Assembly (NCBI RefSeq): GCF_035222275.1
Contig: NC_085885.1
Coordinates: 2,356,001 to 2,420,000 of the forward strand
Length of the DNA: 64,000 nt
Origin: Podospora bellae-mahoneyi
Taxonomy: Eukaryota; Ascomycota; Sordariomycetes; Sordariales; Podosporaceae
Reading direction: 5' to 3'
Made by a program: the position numbers and the translations under genes. The notes under the pieces are model-generated. The model did not search any database, was not told the origin of the DNA, and was given only the letters and a program-made list of their open reading frames with translations. Below, in pieces: positions 43,803-56,358 of this stretch. How positions within the stretch are numbered: the first letter of the stretch is position 1; each line of letters starts with the position of its first letter.

Positions 43803-44633
43803 CTTGGTGGTGATCGGTTCCTCGTCGTGTTCTTGTCAAGATGACTTCCGACAGATAGCCATCAACCCGCCATCCGCCCCCATTAAATACTTCTCCAGAC
43901 CTCTCATGTTCGCCGATGATGTTCAAGACCAAGAAGTTCGCTCTGGTCCCCTCCGAGGTGTGAGGCCGTCGATATGAGAAAGCTCACCAATGAAATATTA
44001 GCCGCCTCATGAGGGCGGGGCAGCGGGCTCCGGTTAGCCCGTATTGGAAAAAGGTAAACAATGAAGCTGGGAGGAATGGAACAGTGTGAAAAGGGGGTAA
44101 TAGTGCTGCCAGGTGATCTCAAGTATAGTTTACATGCGCACCGCTCAGTCTCCCGGCCGTAGGTAATGTGAAGCTGAGGAACACACATGTGAGGGGTCGA
44201 GCTTAGGTGAGGGGTCGAGGGGCTGGTGATGTCTCAGGTGAGAATTGCCCCGCAAATGTTGGAACCAACCCCAATTCTCCACCAGAAAAAGAGTCCCAAT
44301 GATGGGCTTTGTTTTGTCCTCCAATGGGCTTAGCAGGTCATGGGACGTGGCGAAAGGGACGCGCTGAGGGACAATTGAGGGCGGCTCAGTCATGCTTGAA
44401 ACAAGCAATTTTTAGGGGTGGTCTGTGTTGGGCTGAGCCGCCGAGGACGAGGACCCTGGAAAATAAGCGACCAACCGAATATGGCCTAGAACTGCCCGCC
44501 ATCTCCATTGCGCCTGATCACGAACTAAGAGCATATCTTTTCATTCTTTCCCTTTCCCCTCCCTTTCCAGGTTGTAGTTGCTTCTGCTGTGCTACGAGCG
44601 CTGCTTTGCTGCTTGCTGCCATCTCACCATCCA
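43803..44633. promoter_or_regulatory. Shared upstream region of mannanase and channel genes
   Basis: This is a divergent intergenic stretch of 831 bases. A CT-rich leader lies just before the channel start (44540-44580). Small open frames within it are not credible genes. No binding site is clear enough to name. Confidence 0.45.
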
Positions 44634-46909
44634 ATGCCTATCCGTGTCAAGTCGCGCCCGCAGGGTGTGCAGCGCACCGAGAGCCTGCGCACCCCTTCCC
44701 CGCGCCACAAGTTCGGCTTTGTCGCGGAGCTCCCCGACATCAGCGAGGAGGACAGCTTCCGAGATGTTGTCAAGAAGCTTTCCGTGTGAGTATTTTCTAC
44801 GGCATCTCCACAATCGGTCTTTTACTGATCATCTTGTCAGCTATATTGCCGACACCGTGGTTTTGCCCAGCACTTTCGAGCAGCTGAGGACCACTACTGC
44901 CGGAGATGGCCTTCGTGCGCTCGTTGACCATCTCGGCCAAACATGCACTCACCCCGCCATTGTGAATGCCCTCCTCGCCCTGAAGTGGCACTATGGCACC
45001 AGCGTCGAGGATAAGGGCTTGATGGACGCCAGAGCCAACGCCTGCGAGATTGTCGCTTGGCGCTTTCTGACCCACCTGTCCGAGAGGGAGGCTGTCGATT
45101 ATTGTCTCTATGAGATCCCAGACCCCAAGGATGTCGAGAGCCACAGCCCAACTGATGAAGAGGAGGGCGAGGTTGACGAGCACAGTGCGCTTCTGGCCCA
45201 GGCCTTACACAGCAGTGTCGGTTCATCCCGTAGGACACCCCATAGCGCAAGCACCAAGCGCAACCTCTTGCTCAGTTCCATCTCGCGCCTGACTATGAGC
45301 ATGACGGGAGACGATGAAGATGGCGGGGGAGAGGAGGAGGATCCAACCGCCAACTTCACCAACCTCAATGCCTTGGAGATTGCCGCTATTGCCGACGCCA
45401 AGCGATTCCTCAGCCAGGCTGTTGTCCAGAAGATCATCACCGGCATCTGGGAAGGCTCCATCATCTTCTGGAAAGACCTCAGCGTGCACTCGGAGAAGAA
45501 GCCTCAGTTCTACAACCCCAACACGGCCGACCCATTCTCTCGTCTCAGAGTCCCCAAGTATCTCAAGTCTTTCGAAGTTTTATTTTTCCTCACCTTTTTG
45601 GGCCTGTACTATGGCGTTTTGGTCGAGCGGGATCCCACCCGCATCACGCCCCTGGAAATCTTCTTGTACATCTGGTTTGCCGCCTTTGCCTTGGACGAGC
45701 TGAGCGAGTGGATTGATGCCGGCTCCATTTTCTATGCTACCGACATATGGAACGTGTTCGACATGGCCATGATAGCAATCGGCGCCACCTTTGTCGGCTT
45801 GCGTATTGTTGGCTTGGAAACCCACAACGAGGAAATGGTGAACCTTTCCTTCAACGTCTTGGCGCTGGAAGCTCTCTTTATGGTTCCAAGGGTCTTTTCT
45901 ATCCTGAGCTTGAGTCCATACTGGGGTGTAAGTCGATATCCTGAGCCGAACAGCTGATTGAAAGAGAAAGCGCTGACAGCCGCACCAGACCTTGATTCCT
46001 TGCCTCAAAGAAATGGGCAAAGATTTCATCAAATTCATGGTCCTCGTCGTAGTCATCTACTGTGGCTTCCTAACCACCTTCTCCCTTCTCGGGCGCGAAC
46101 ACCTGTCGCTCCACGACATGGTCATGTCCCTGACCAAGATCTTCTTTGGTTCCAGCTTCGTCGGCTTCGACCTGATCCCCAAAATGGACACCCTGCTCGG
46201 CCCTCCCCTCATGATCATCTTCATCACCCTTAGTTCCATCCTGCTCACCGGCTCCCTGACGGGTATGCTCTCCAACAGCTTCTCCCGCGTCATCACCCAT
46301 GCCCGAGAGGAATACCTCTACGTCTACAGCGTCTACGTCCTCGAAGCTTCGACTAGCAATCGGCTCACCCACTTTTATCCTCCGTTCAACCTGCTCGCCG
46401 TCCTCATCTTCCGCCCCCTTCGCCTCTTCCTCCCATCTGACAACAAGTTCCGTGCCGCGCGCATTCTCTTGCTCAAGGCAACTCACCTCCCCATCGTTGC
46501 CGTCATTGAATTCTACGAGTGGCTTACAATCGGCTCGTCAAAGGGGACGCAATACAGCGGTTTCCGCGGTCCCAGACAGGCCGTGATTGGGAGCCCTCAT
46601 CCGGCTGCTGCGAAGAGGTTTGCGCAGGCTAGGCTGTCCAATAACAGCTTGCGGGCTGATAACAATAATCATCTGTCGCAGTTGAGACCGCCAGCGATTA
46701 CGGCCATTTCCGAGGGCGCAATTGCCGGTCGAAGGGCGCAGCAGCAGGCGGCGGACGAGGCGGTGGAGGGGAGGGCGTTTGGGCAGCATGAGGGGGATGT
46801 GGAGGCGAGGATTGCGGATTTGACGGCCAAGATTGACAGGTTGACGGAGCTGGTGCTCACGTTGCAGACGCAGTCGAGCACGACGTTGGGGAATGTGGGT
46901 GTGGCTTAG
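44634..46909 (+). CDS. TRP-family cation channel, YVC1-like
   Basis: Fungal TRP channels of this type release calcium from the vacuole after osmotic or oxidative stress. Exons 44634-44785, 44841-45927 and 45989-46909 join cleanly to 719 residues. A soluble N-terminal half (about 1-290) carries an acidic linker (TDEEEGEVDE and DDEDGGGEEEDP). Transmembrane segments follow: FEVLFFLTFLGLYYGVLV, LEIFLYIWFAAFALDEL, VFDMAMIAIGATFVGLRIV, LALEALFMVPRVFSIL, FMVLVVVIYCGFLTTFSLL, a pore-like stretch (LTKIFFGSSFVGFD), and a last helix (LMIIFITLSSILLTGSL). The C-terminus has a short coiled coil (RIADLTAKIDRLTELV). Strict assignment to YVC1 itself, rather than a related fungal channel, is uncertain. Confidence 0.78.
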
Positions 46910-47442
46910 TAGGCTGCGGACATGGACGTTGATGTTGGGTTGTGAAGGTATATACGGAGGGATTCTAATTTCTCTTGCGTCAGGTCAGGATTGTTTTGTA
47001 TGAGGGTTGACATTAGGGAGAGGACTTGGCCAGAGGTGGTTGTTTGCTTGCCGGTCGGTGGTTGTGTTTGTTTGGATACTGTTTCGCGTTGGATGTAATA
47101 ATGCTGATGAGATACGAGGGTATGAATATGGATAATGCAACATGGAATATCTCGTCTGAACTTTCTTTGGGACACCAGGGTGAGGTGCGCTAAGGTTTCA
47201 TTGTCGGAGCTGTGGGTAAAAAGGCCTAGGTCAAGATGAAGTACGAAACACAAGATCATGCTGTATAAATGCCATGTCGAAGAGCTCACCGAGCAGCGAA
47301 GAGGAGAGCAAGGCGCAAGAGGGCTGATTAATAAGCAGAGATTGAAAGGCACCTGCTCTGCCGCCTGCCCGCCATCCAACCGTTTGACGCGAACAACACC
47401 GATTTTCCTCTGCCACCATTGGAACCCTCAGAAACGACCACA
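46910..47442. other. Intergenic, no gene seen
   Basis: 3' region of the channel gene and upstream region of the HET fossil. Only shadow frames were seen. Confidence 0.45.
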
Positions 47443-49289
47443 ATGGAGAGCGAAGCTCATGCTGTCTATAGGGGACGGCCCCTCGATCTGGATGACTCTT
47501 TTCGTCTTTTGCAACTCCTACCAGGCCATCTCGACGAGCCTGTCAGAATCCGCCTGTTCAGTGCTCAACTCAGTGCCGCTCCTTCCTACGAGGTCCTGTC
47601 TTACACATGGGGAGATCCAACTTTGATATCTGTGATCGAGGCACTCTCTGACAAGAGCGAGGATAAGCACAAGCCGGGTGTCGAATTCCGCAGCACGGCC
47701 AACTGCCATGCGGCCCTACAGCGTCTTCGAAACCCCGATGCCAACCGAGTTCTTTGGGTCGATTCGGTCTGCATCAACCAGTCACATATCCCAGAGCGAA
47801 ACCACCAGGTCAATCTCATGGCGGGTATCTACCCGAGCAGCTTTCAGGGTTGTTGTTTACCTCGGCGAGAGCTACGAGAATAGTGTCGTGGTACTTTCAT
47901 GGATTCGAGAACTCGACCGACCATCCGATTTAACGGGAGCGGTGCTTTGCCACCTAGCAAAGAGGCGATTGAAGGATTTTTCAGAAGGCCGTGGTTCCAT
48001 CGCATTTGGCTTATCCAGGAGATTAGTCTTGCACAAAAGGCAGTTGTTGTATGCGGGAAGGATGAGGTTGACTGGGGAAGCTTCACTGTTCTTTACCAAC
48101 ACAACGAGAATGCGACACGGGCAGCCCGGCTTGAGTTGCCATACCCCGTCACGTTTGCGAGCCGGTACAACAAGCCATACTGGGATGGCGCTATGACGTA
48201 CGCCAGGAGGCTGGTGCGGATGCTTGGAAGATCACGGCATTGTGAGGCGACGGATCCGCGGGATAAGTTGTATGCCATCATCCCGCTGGTGAATATCCGA
48301 GATGGCTCAAGGACGGAGGAGTCGTGGGGAGAGGTTCTGGGGATCAGTGTGGACTATTCATTGTCTGCTGATCGGGTGTTCACTGACACGGCCGTTGCGC
48401 TGCTCAACCAGCAAGTTCCGCTTGACGACGTTCTTCGCCATCACGTACCGGGCCATGAGGCGCGAGGTCTGTCTTCGTGGGTACCAGATTGGAGAATTCA
48501 GCGGGAGAATGGCTGGCGTCATGCAAAATATGAGCGGATATTCGAGGGGTTTCCCGGATTTCGAGGACACCCAGTTGAATTGATGTTTGATGGGGTCCCG
48601 GGAATCATTTTGGACAAGAATGGAACGCGACCAGCCGTGGTTGGATATACGGATTCCTCCATGGGCAGGTGGCCGATACGTGGAGATGCCATCAATGTTG
48701 GGAATATCATCAAGACTAGCCCTGTTTGCTCAGTTGCTGATGATTTCTTTCCTGTTTCAAACTGGAAGGAACTTGTTGAAGAGGCGCGACGACAGGGATC
48801 AGTCGTGCCCAAATTGGAGAGACTCATGGAGATAATGATTGCTTTAAAGTTGGGATATCCAAAATCTGTCCCGGGAGGTGTTGGGCTTATTGAGCGGTAT
48901 AGCGAGCAAATGGAAAAGGGGACGTGTCCGAGGAAGCCGTTAAGGCAGGTGATTGGGGAGACGGCATCTCGTAGTGGGGCGAGGGCTCGGCATGAGATGG
49001 ATGCGATCTTGTCGGTTTGCGATGGGAAGAGGCTTGCGATTACTGATGGTGGGTTTGTTGCTGTTGTACCGGGAACGCGGAGGTTGATGATGCTGTTTGG
49101 GTGTTGGATCGGGTCAGGATGCCGTTTGTTTGTAGGAGGACCGGGTCTGGGGAGGCAAATGGGGTGAGACTTATTGGAGCTTCTTTCTTTTTTGGTATCA
49201 TGGAGTTGGAAGCTATGAAAGAACATGTAAGTGACGTGCGGGCTAAGGCGGAGGTTATGAGGCGGGTGGAGGAGCTGGTTGTTGAATGA
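47443..49289 (+). pseudogene. HET-domain (heterokaryon incompatibility) gene, fossil
   Basis: The gene starts at 47443 with a HET domain: FRLLQLLPGHLDEPVRIRL, YEVLSYTWGDP, RVLWVDSVCINQ, VVVYLGE, FFRRPWFHRIWLIQEI and DPRDKLYAIIPL are all family landmarks. The long C-terminal half ends in RMPFVCRR and AEVMRRVEELVVE, which match the end of the HET copy at 38.6 kb. It is nearly full length (a whole protein would have about 610 residues), but looks broken, with about three breaks that no intron explains. The longest surviving frame covers 47899-49167. Confidence 0.8.
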
Positions 49290-49702
49290 TGATGGGACGT
49301 GATATCGTGAGTGCCCTCACCTTGGGGACCAATGATGCCGCCGACACTTCTTTTTCCAGATGGCCCACATCCAATTACCTCCAGGCTGTGTGTAGGAAAT
49401 TTCCTCCTCGCGTCAAGACAGGAGACCCCACGGAGTTTGGAGATCGGGAATGTCTTGATTCCGATCTAGTGATAGTTACCCCTGCTCTTCAACACTGCCA
49501 AGAGCACAAGAAAGGCCCACGAGTGGGCTTTGATGGGTCACCAAGGGCCAGCGTCTTCCCCCTGGACATAGCGTGACATCGCTCGGGTCTGGCCGCCGTC
49601 TACCCTGTTCGTTCTCCTAACCTTGTTGATGGATGCCGAAATCCTTCCTCTTCTAAATTCTTCTTCCAGTAATGGTTCATCAACATCGACTTAGACATCG
49701 CC
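49290..49702. other. Intergenic, no gene seen
   Basis: A short spacer between the HET fossil and the lectin-like gene. It probably held the promoter of the latter. Confidence 0.45.
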
Positions 49703-51846
49703 ATGGCCGATACCCAAGTGGAAGCCGACAATGACTCGTGGAGCGACAAGAAAAAGGAGCTGCTGACAGAGTAGCCTGGTCTTGAGGTCGTCCCGCAAGA
49801 GCTTCTCGAGAGCAAGGATCATTTGGCACAAGCTCGCCCACCAGAGACCGCAAAATACCCAGTCTCGCCAACGGTTTCAACTCGCGATGCAAAATTCAAG
49901 ATTGAGAGCGGCCTGGGGACCGGAGATTCTTCTCCTGAGCCCGTAAGCACCGACTTTCCCGAGGTGGCGGATCCGCGACAGGTTGAGGCGGCCAATCAAG
50001 CTAGGCACTCCTCACGACAGAGACGGAGAAGACTGATCATCGTCGGAAGCGTTGTCCTGGTCGTAATTTGCGTCGGTGCTGTTCTGGGCGGGGTGTTGGG
50101 CAGCAGGGCCGCCAGTCAACGAGGGTCCATGGGAGAGAAGGCAGCTACAACAACGGGCCCTGCAAGTCCAAGCAGCGCGGACAAGACGGCTCTTGGGTAC
50201 CAAGCTATTATGGATCGCAGCTCCCTAGCTGTGACAGCGAGAAGAAGGCGAGATGGAAGCACTGAGGGTTGGTTGTTCTACGAAGACCAGGGTGGTGAAC
50301 CGCAGATGCTCCGATGGGATACGAAGCGAGGAGGCATGCTGAAGGCCACCGACGAGCTTACAATAAAGGAGCCGGCCTCGTACATAACTTCAAGGGCTAC
50401 AGGGATGGCTGCAATTACGATTCTCCAAGGTCCTGAGGACAATGTTTGTCAACCTTCCTTGCGTAACTTTTATGGCACGCCTGCACTTACACTGACCATA
50501 TTCCACAGCCTAGGATCCTTCTGCTCGTCAGCAAGATATTCGATAGAGGATTTCAAGCCGATCCAGATCCTAATTTGCCAGGCAGAGGTTCGGTAGTGTT
50601 TGGTTATGAACTGGACCGGGACGGTAATCTCGGCAACACAAGCCGCATAGGGGATCACGCATTGATCGTCAATAAACAGGACTATATGGAGGTCCGCTTA
50701 TCGAGTGCATCCACTGTGACAGCTTACTGGCCTTGGATTATTCACGGGTCTGGAGGATCTCCTGCATCTGGTCTGTCTGAGGTCGATAACCCGGTTGTGA
50801 AGGTGATAGAGGCGCGCAATCAGATGGGCGAGAATTTTGCGCAAGGACCAGATTGGGCCTTCCGAAACTTGTCTATAGGGGGAAAGGTACATACCAAGGT
50901 CTCAATCGTTCCTCTCAGTGCCGACTTCAAGAAGTCATCGGACCCCAGCTATGACAAGGAACCGCGAAACGGGTACGGCATGTTCTACCACGATCCAGAC
51001 GACCGTCTCAAGTTCGTGCACCGAAGTTGGGGCACTGAGAGATCGCCAGCATTTTATTTACCTCAGCGTAAGACTTTTCGTTGTCTTTCTTTTCCCCGTC
51101 TCTTCCAAAGCTAAAGGAAACCCGAACCACGACAGTTCCCGATAAGAGGCTCCCGACCGATGATCAACTAGGGAGATCAGCCATCTCGGCTTTTGCCGTG
51201 GCGAAGCGGCCGCCAGAAAAGATCTCGACAAGCACCCAGCGGGCCACTTTTACTCTAATGAGTCCCACTGAGACCGTTAATCTAGGAGTGGCGACCCCAG
51301 AACCAACGGCCCTCGTGGATGCCGAGCTGCCTCCGAACAGCGTGGATGTCGGCGTTGCCTACATCAACCAAAATCGACAATTTGAGCTCCTGTTTATGTC
51401 GACTAATACCGGATACAGTAACTGGTACACGATCGATACAGCGGAAGTCAACAAGCTGGCGCCACCAGATCTCTTTACTGATGTTGCCTGTCTCACCTTG
51501 GCAAGCGGCGCTGTTGGTGAAGATGGGGAGGAGTGGTTGCTGCCACGGGATCAGGATGAGGAGGGGGCCATCGCTACGTGCTTTTACCAGAGCGGCTCCA
51601 AGGTGGTCAAGGTGAGGTGGATTGGGGAAATGTGGGACACCAAGTGGGATGTTGAGTGGTTACCTATTCCGACGGGGGATTCTGGAGGAGAAAGGGGCGT
51701 TGGTTGTACGCACATGGGCGAGCAAGGCAACATATTTGAGGGTTGGATATACATACGATGGAAAACATACTCGCTACGAATACGACATAATAGACACAAG
51801 GATTGAGCTAAGAGTCTTCCGGCCATTCTTGGAACACTGGAGCTGA
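49703..51846 (+). pseudogene. Membrane-anchored lectin-like protein, probably broken
   Basis: The frame begins MADTQVEADNDSW and reaches GLEVVPQ, a motif common near the start of fungal single-pass proteins with an outer fucose-lectin-like beta-propeller. A TAG lies in frame just before that motif (CAG to TAG would explain it), so translation could only start later. After a polar stretch comes a transmembrane helix (LIIVGSVVLVVICVGAVLGG, about residues 110-130) and a large extracellular part in exons 49823-50443 and 50509 to about 51070, continuing 51110-51760. The second intron joins only with a frame slip, and a final frame change is needed near 51740 (VGYTYDGKHTRYEYD). Proteins like this often sit next to HET genes, as here. 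Probably a young pseudogene with about three defects. Confidence 0.6.
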
Positions 51847-52685
51847 CAGTGTGTTGGCTACTACTCTGCACATACACATCACACCACACACGTCCAAAAC
51901 AGGTGAGTGCTCGCTATCGCCAAACAACTGCTAACCCAGCGCAGGCTTCCTTCCGTGATCAGCACCGTTATACCCTATTGCGGCATTGCTGGAAATACCT
52001 CATTTTGTGCCAACTGGCTTGTCCGCACTGCCGATGCCTGGTCGCGGCATCGAAATCTTTTGGCTGCGAGCACGGCCCCCATTGGGAAATCGTCAAATCA
52101 TGTCCCCAACCGTTACCAGACGTGCATACGGGCATCGTTCCTGATCGATCCCGCTCCCGTGTCATTGGGTGGCCCCCTGGTCGCAAGTGGACGGCTGAAG
52201 ACGTGGACGCCTCGCTGTTGGAAGCGTATATGCACAGCAAGCTTGGCGACTGCTACGCTAGGTCGTCATGATGCCCATTCACAAAACGAGTGGCCCAATG
52301 AGGAAAATGCTGACGAGCAAGACCACCACGGTTCAGATGGAAAGAGGCGGCATGGCAGCCATAACCGAATATACCCGAGCGGTCAAATCCACTACCGTGC
52401 CGCGAATTACAACTTGGTGGCTTTTTGGTGGTGGCACGACGGGTCGATATGGTGGATTTTTGGAGGACCATGGACCATGGTTGGGTGAACCGCAGGGCAC
52501 ACGAACTGCGTGATATCGGACGAGGGACGGACGGGCATACGAGTGTGACTGTTGGGCCTTGGTTCTGTTGTTTGTGGTACAGAAATGTCTGGCGCCGTGG
52601 AGGATATAATGTCTCAGACGTCTCGATGCCTTTCACCTTTTCTTTGCGCATCTAGCGACAGGTCACAGCAGCATCATCATCCAAC
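51847..52685. other. Region without a supported gene
   Basis: The plus frame 51849-52271 ends with a protein-like stretch (GRKWTAEDVDASLLEAYMHS), but I see no family or start, and the minus frame 52253-52651 is probably its shadow. It could be a short unknown gene or a relic. The last 200 bases should hold the monooxygenase promoter. Confidence 0.35.
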
Positions 52686-54432
52686 ATGACGGACAGCAAC
52701 GACCCACCAACAACAGCAACCTACACCCAGTTCGCCTGCATCGGCGCAGGCTTCTCAGGCATCGGCCTCGGCGCCACCCTGAAGCTCAAACACAACATCA
52801 CCGACATCCGCATCTTTGAACGGGAAGCTGAGCTGGGCGGCACCTGGCATCTGAACCAATATCCCGGTACATCTATTTTCCTTCCTTCCTCTCCCCTTTG
52901 ACCTGTGTTAACACCACCCCAGGAGCCGCCTGCGACATCCCCTCCTCCCTCTACACCTTCTCCTTCGCCCCCTGCCCCCAATGGACCTCCACCTCCCTCC
53001 CCACCGCCCCCCAAATCAAGTCTTACCTCGTCTCCATCGCGGAAAAATACTCCCTCCTCCCAGGCAGAATAACATTTTGCTCGTCGGTCCAAAAATGCGA
53101 ATGGCTTCCCAGCCCCATCTCCCGATGGCGACTGACGGTCCTCTCGCACAACGCCATCTCCCACCACGAATGCCAGTTTCTTTTTTCCGGAACTGGGATT
53201 CTGTTCCATCCGAAAACATCCTCTTTTTTCTCCCTCCCGGGTGCCGGGTCGTTTTCTGGGACGGTGATGCACTCTGCTAGGTGGGACCACAGTGTTGACC
53301 TCGGCAACAAAAAGGTGATGGTGTTTGGGAACGGGTGTTCCGCTTCCCAGATTGTACCGGCGTTGCTTGGGAGGAGCAACAACGCTGAGGTTTGCTCTTC
53401 CGGACGTGACTATAATGTTGGTAAGATAACCCAGTTTGTCCACTCGAGGCATTATGTCATTCCCTCCTTGGCAGAGCTTTTTCCTTTGGCGCTTTTGGAA
53501 CGGCTGCCGCGCGGGCTTCAGAGGTTGTTGTGTATTTTGATTGGGGAGATGGATTTCATTGCAATGAGGGAGAACAAGGTTGGGAGGTGGATCAGACGGA
53601 AAAAAACGGAGGAGGTGAAAAGGTATATGAGGGAGACGGTGCCGGAGAGGTATAGCGATTTGGTGGTGCCGGAGGGGTTTGATTTTGGGTACAAGAGACG
53701 GGTGTATGACCCGGGGTATTTGAAGGCGTTGCATGATGAACGGGTTGAGTTGGTTGGAGAGCGGGTTGTGGAGGTGGTACCTGAGGGTGTGAAGACGGAA
53801 GGGGGGAGGTTGGTGGAGGGTGATGTGATTGTGCTGGCGACGGGGTTTGAGACGAATAGGTTTTTGGAGGGGGTTGAGGTGGTTGGGAGGGGGGGGGAGA
53901 GGCTGGGGGGCCATTGGGGGGAGGATGTGAGTGATGGGGATAGTCTGGATGGGAAGGAAGGGATGATGGGGGTGGGTGCTTATGAGACGGTGGCGGTGGG
54001 GGGTTTTCCGAATTTCTTTATGTTGGCTGGTGAGTTTTCTTGTCTTTGTTGGGTTTGGGGGGATGTCTTGCTGACATGCCATGAAAAGGACCAAACTCTG
54101 TCACGGGACACACCTCTGTTATCATCGCCATCGAGAACGCCATCACGCTCGCGATGAACGTTATCAAGCCTATTCTCTCCAAAGGGAGTAAAGTGAGAGA
54201 AGTGGAAGTAACACCCGAGGCGGAGAGGCAGTGGGTGAGCAATGTGCAGGACGAGTTGAACAACAAGACGATCTGGGGCGGTGGAGGTAACAAGACCGCG
54301 GCGGAGTCGTGGTATGTCAAACTTGATGAGAAAACGGGCAAGAGGTGGAACGCGATGTTGTACCCGGGATATCAGCTTGGTGCCTGGTACCGGGCGAGGA
54401 AGCCTAGGAAGGAAGATTGGGTGTATCAGTAG
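52686..54432 (+). CDS. Flavin-dependent monooxygenase, Baeyer-Villiger type
   Basis: Such enzymes use FAD and NADPH to insert oxygen next to a carbonyl group or to oxidise N or S. Exons 52686-52866, 52923-54029 and 54089-54432 give 543 residues (introns 56 and 59 bases). The FAD-binding GxGxxG is at 20-25 (IGAGFSGIG), followed by ELGGTWHLNQYPG. The type I BVMO fingerprint FxGxxxHxxxW(P/D) is at about 171-182 (FSGTVMHSARWD), and the NADPH Rossmann loop GNGCSA near 196. ATGF (LATGFETNRF) and the C-terminal HTSVIIAIE are also present. The second exon turns very G-rich towards its end without losing the frame. No biosynthetic partner genes lie nearby, so the substrate is unknown. Confidence 0.88.
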
Positions 54433-54833
54433 TGCTGAAGGGCACGATGGACAAGTACCAGCATCTGCACAGCAATTTCTTTTTTCTACATTAACATCTA
54501 CTTTGGCATGCCCTGCAGAGAAAAAGATACTCTTCAGCTTCGCAAAGCTGGCCAACCTTTTTGATCTCAAACACAATTCGCCATGCCATCTGATTCCTTG
54601 CTTCACCGCACCATATCGCACAAGATGTCCGCCAGTACTAAAACATTATATTGAATACCCGCTATCTTCGAAAAGGTAACCTATACCCTACTACTTCCTA
54701 GAGAAACCCTTACCAATGCCACCAAACTACCACCTGTCCAGTTTGCCCACCAACCTTAGTGATAGCCAACCAGAGTCAACAACCAAGCAATCACCAAACC
54801 ACCCTCACCACCCTCACCATTCCTCACCAATCC
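54433..54833. other. Intergenic between convergent genes
   Basis: 3' regions of the monooxygenase and the F-box-like gene; an accaccctca tandem lies near 54805-54830. No gene is seen. Confidence 0.45.
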
Positions 54834-56310
54834 TCACCACCAACGCCCCCAAATCCCCATCGGCCACGCCCCCCTTCCACTCCTCGGCCGAATCCAATCA
54901 TCCCTCACCTCATGAAAACTCCACCCCAACCCCGCCTCCCCATCCCCCTCCCTCCAAGCCTCAACCCCCATCTCCTGATACTGCGACCAAAACGCCACAT
55001 GATCCAAGTTGGGCAACCTATCCATCACCGTCCCAACAACCCTCCTCATCTCCTTCTCCACCTCCTCCCTTGCAAAATTCTCATCCCCGGCCATATCCAT
55101 CACCCCCTCACACCGAAAATCCACCACCGGAAACGCTACCCTTTTCAGATTTGGCATTTGCTCCAACGCGCCAACAATATGGTCAACAGCCCCGTAGTGC
55201 TCCCTCCACTCCTCCCTCCCCCCTTCAGGCTCCCACTCGGCATCATCCCCGATAAAAATCTCCTCAATGCTGTCTCTGTGCGGAGCAACGATTTGCTCCA
55301 AAATCTCCCTCGCGCCAAACATATCAAACCCATGCATCGAATCAGTGGACGCAACGAGCAATTTCTTCATTTTTCTTTCGCCGTTGGAGAATGCCTCCGC
55401 GACTTCAAGCAACGCTTCATTGTTTTCTTGCTCTGTGCCACGGATGAATTCAAAGTCCGTTACGTGAGGCCCGAGGGAGCGGCAGACGGCTGCGATGACT
55501 CGGCCGCAGGTGATGGGGTCGAAGCTACGGCGTTGTTGCGCGGCGTTGTGGTCGTGTTCCCCAGTGGTGAACCTCACTTGGCGAGCCTGGGGGAGGATGG
55601 GGGTTGGGTTGATATCCAGGAGGGTGATGAGGTGGGCGACCTGTGGTTGTTGGAGATCTCTGAGGTCCAGGTTGAGCTTCTGGACGTTTGGGAGGAGGCA
55701 GAGCAAGTCGAGGATCTTGTTGGCGAGTTCGGGGGGGTGGGGTTCTTCATGGTCGAGGGGATCGTGGTGTTGGAGGTAGAGGTTGAGGTTTCTGCGGGGG
55801 TGGGGGGTGGTTAGTCGACGTTTCGGTTTGAGGAGGAAGAGAGTGAGGACTGAAGGTCGACTGGCACCTTGACCGAATATCGCTACAACAAATGACGGTG
55901 TACCAGAGCACCGTTATGCAACAATCGTGAGACATGGGACGAAAAACATACTTGACATCCTCCACAAACGGCCGACAAGGCAGCTCGCAGCGCTGGAACC
56001 TGTCCAGCTCGGCCTTCGCGCGGGCAACAATTCGGCCCAGCTCCTCCCCAAACCTCGCGTGCGAGTCCGTCTTGAGCGCGAGAGACTGCCAGATGGCCGG
56101 TCTGAGCATGTACCCAACCTGTTTGCAAGCCGCACCAAACGCCATGGCCTCCGCTTGTGTCAAATACTTGCCGATTTTGACAAACAACTCAATGGGCAGG
56201 GCGAGAACGGGGGTGGCATCATCGGTCTTGATGATGTAGTTGGGGTGGGCTTTTGGGCGGCGGTGGTGGTAACGCCACCGCTTGGTGTGTCCTCGTTTTC
56301 CCTTTGACAT
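54834..56310 (-). CDS. F-box-like protein of unknown function
   Basis: Exons 56310-55952 and 55791-54834 join in frame (GTATGT donor, CGCAG acceptor, 160-base intron) to give 438 residues. The N-terminus is basic (KGKRGHTKRWRYHHRR), and an F-box-like segment follows at about 34-80 (LALPIELFVKIGKYLTQAE, AACKQVGYMLRPAIWQSL). The rest is alpha/beta, with leucine-rich-repeat-like strands (VQKLNLDLRDL, LKRVAFPVVDF, LDHVAFWSQY), as in substrate-recognising F-box proteins. The end is acidic and then Trp-rich (WPMGIWGRWW). The start at 56310 was preferred to 56382 because the latter adds residues encoded by a TA/TG microsatellite. A decayed relative lies at 40741-41904. A role as an SCF ubiquitin-ligase adaptor is inference. 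Confidence 0.7.
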
Positions 56311-56331
56311 TCTTGTTAAGAGATAAAAAGA

Positions 56332-56358
56332 CGCATATATATATATATATGTGTGTGT
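56332..56358. repeat. TA/TG microsatellite
   Basis: A run of ta dinucleotides (catatatatatatatata) followed by tgtgtgtg. It lies just upstream of the F-box-like start codon, in its likely 5' leader. Confidence 0.85.

Noticed and set aside
51849-52651. Pair of overlapping open frames downstream of the lectin-like gene
   Set aside because: Some protein-like sequence, but no start, domain or splice evidence; noted as a region rather than called as a gene.
52721-54094. 457-codon minus-strand open frame
   Set aside because: It is the shadow of the monooxygenase; its His/Pro-rich and Gly-rich runs follow from base composition.
54716-55814. Two long plus-strand frames (179 and 351 codons)
   Set aside because: They are antisense to the F-box-like gene, whose protein has a paralog in the window and a clean splice.
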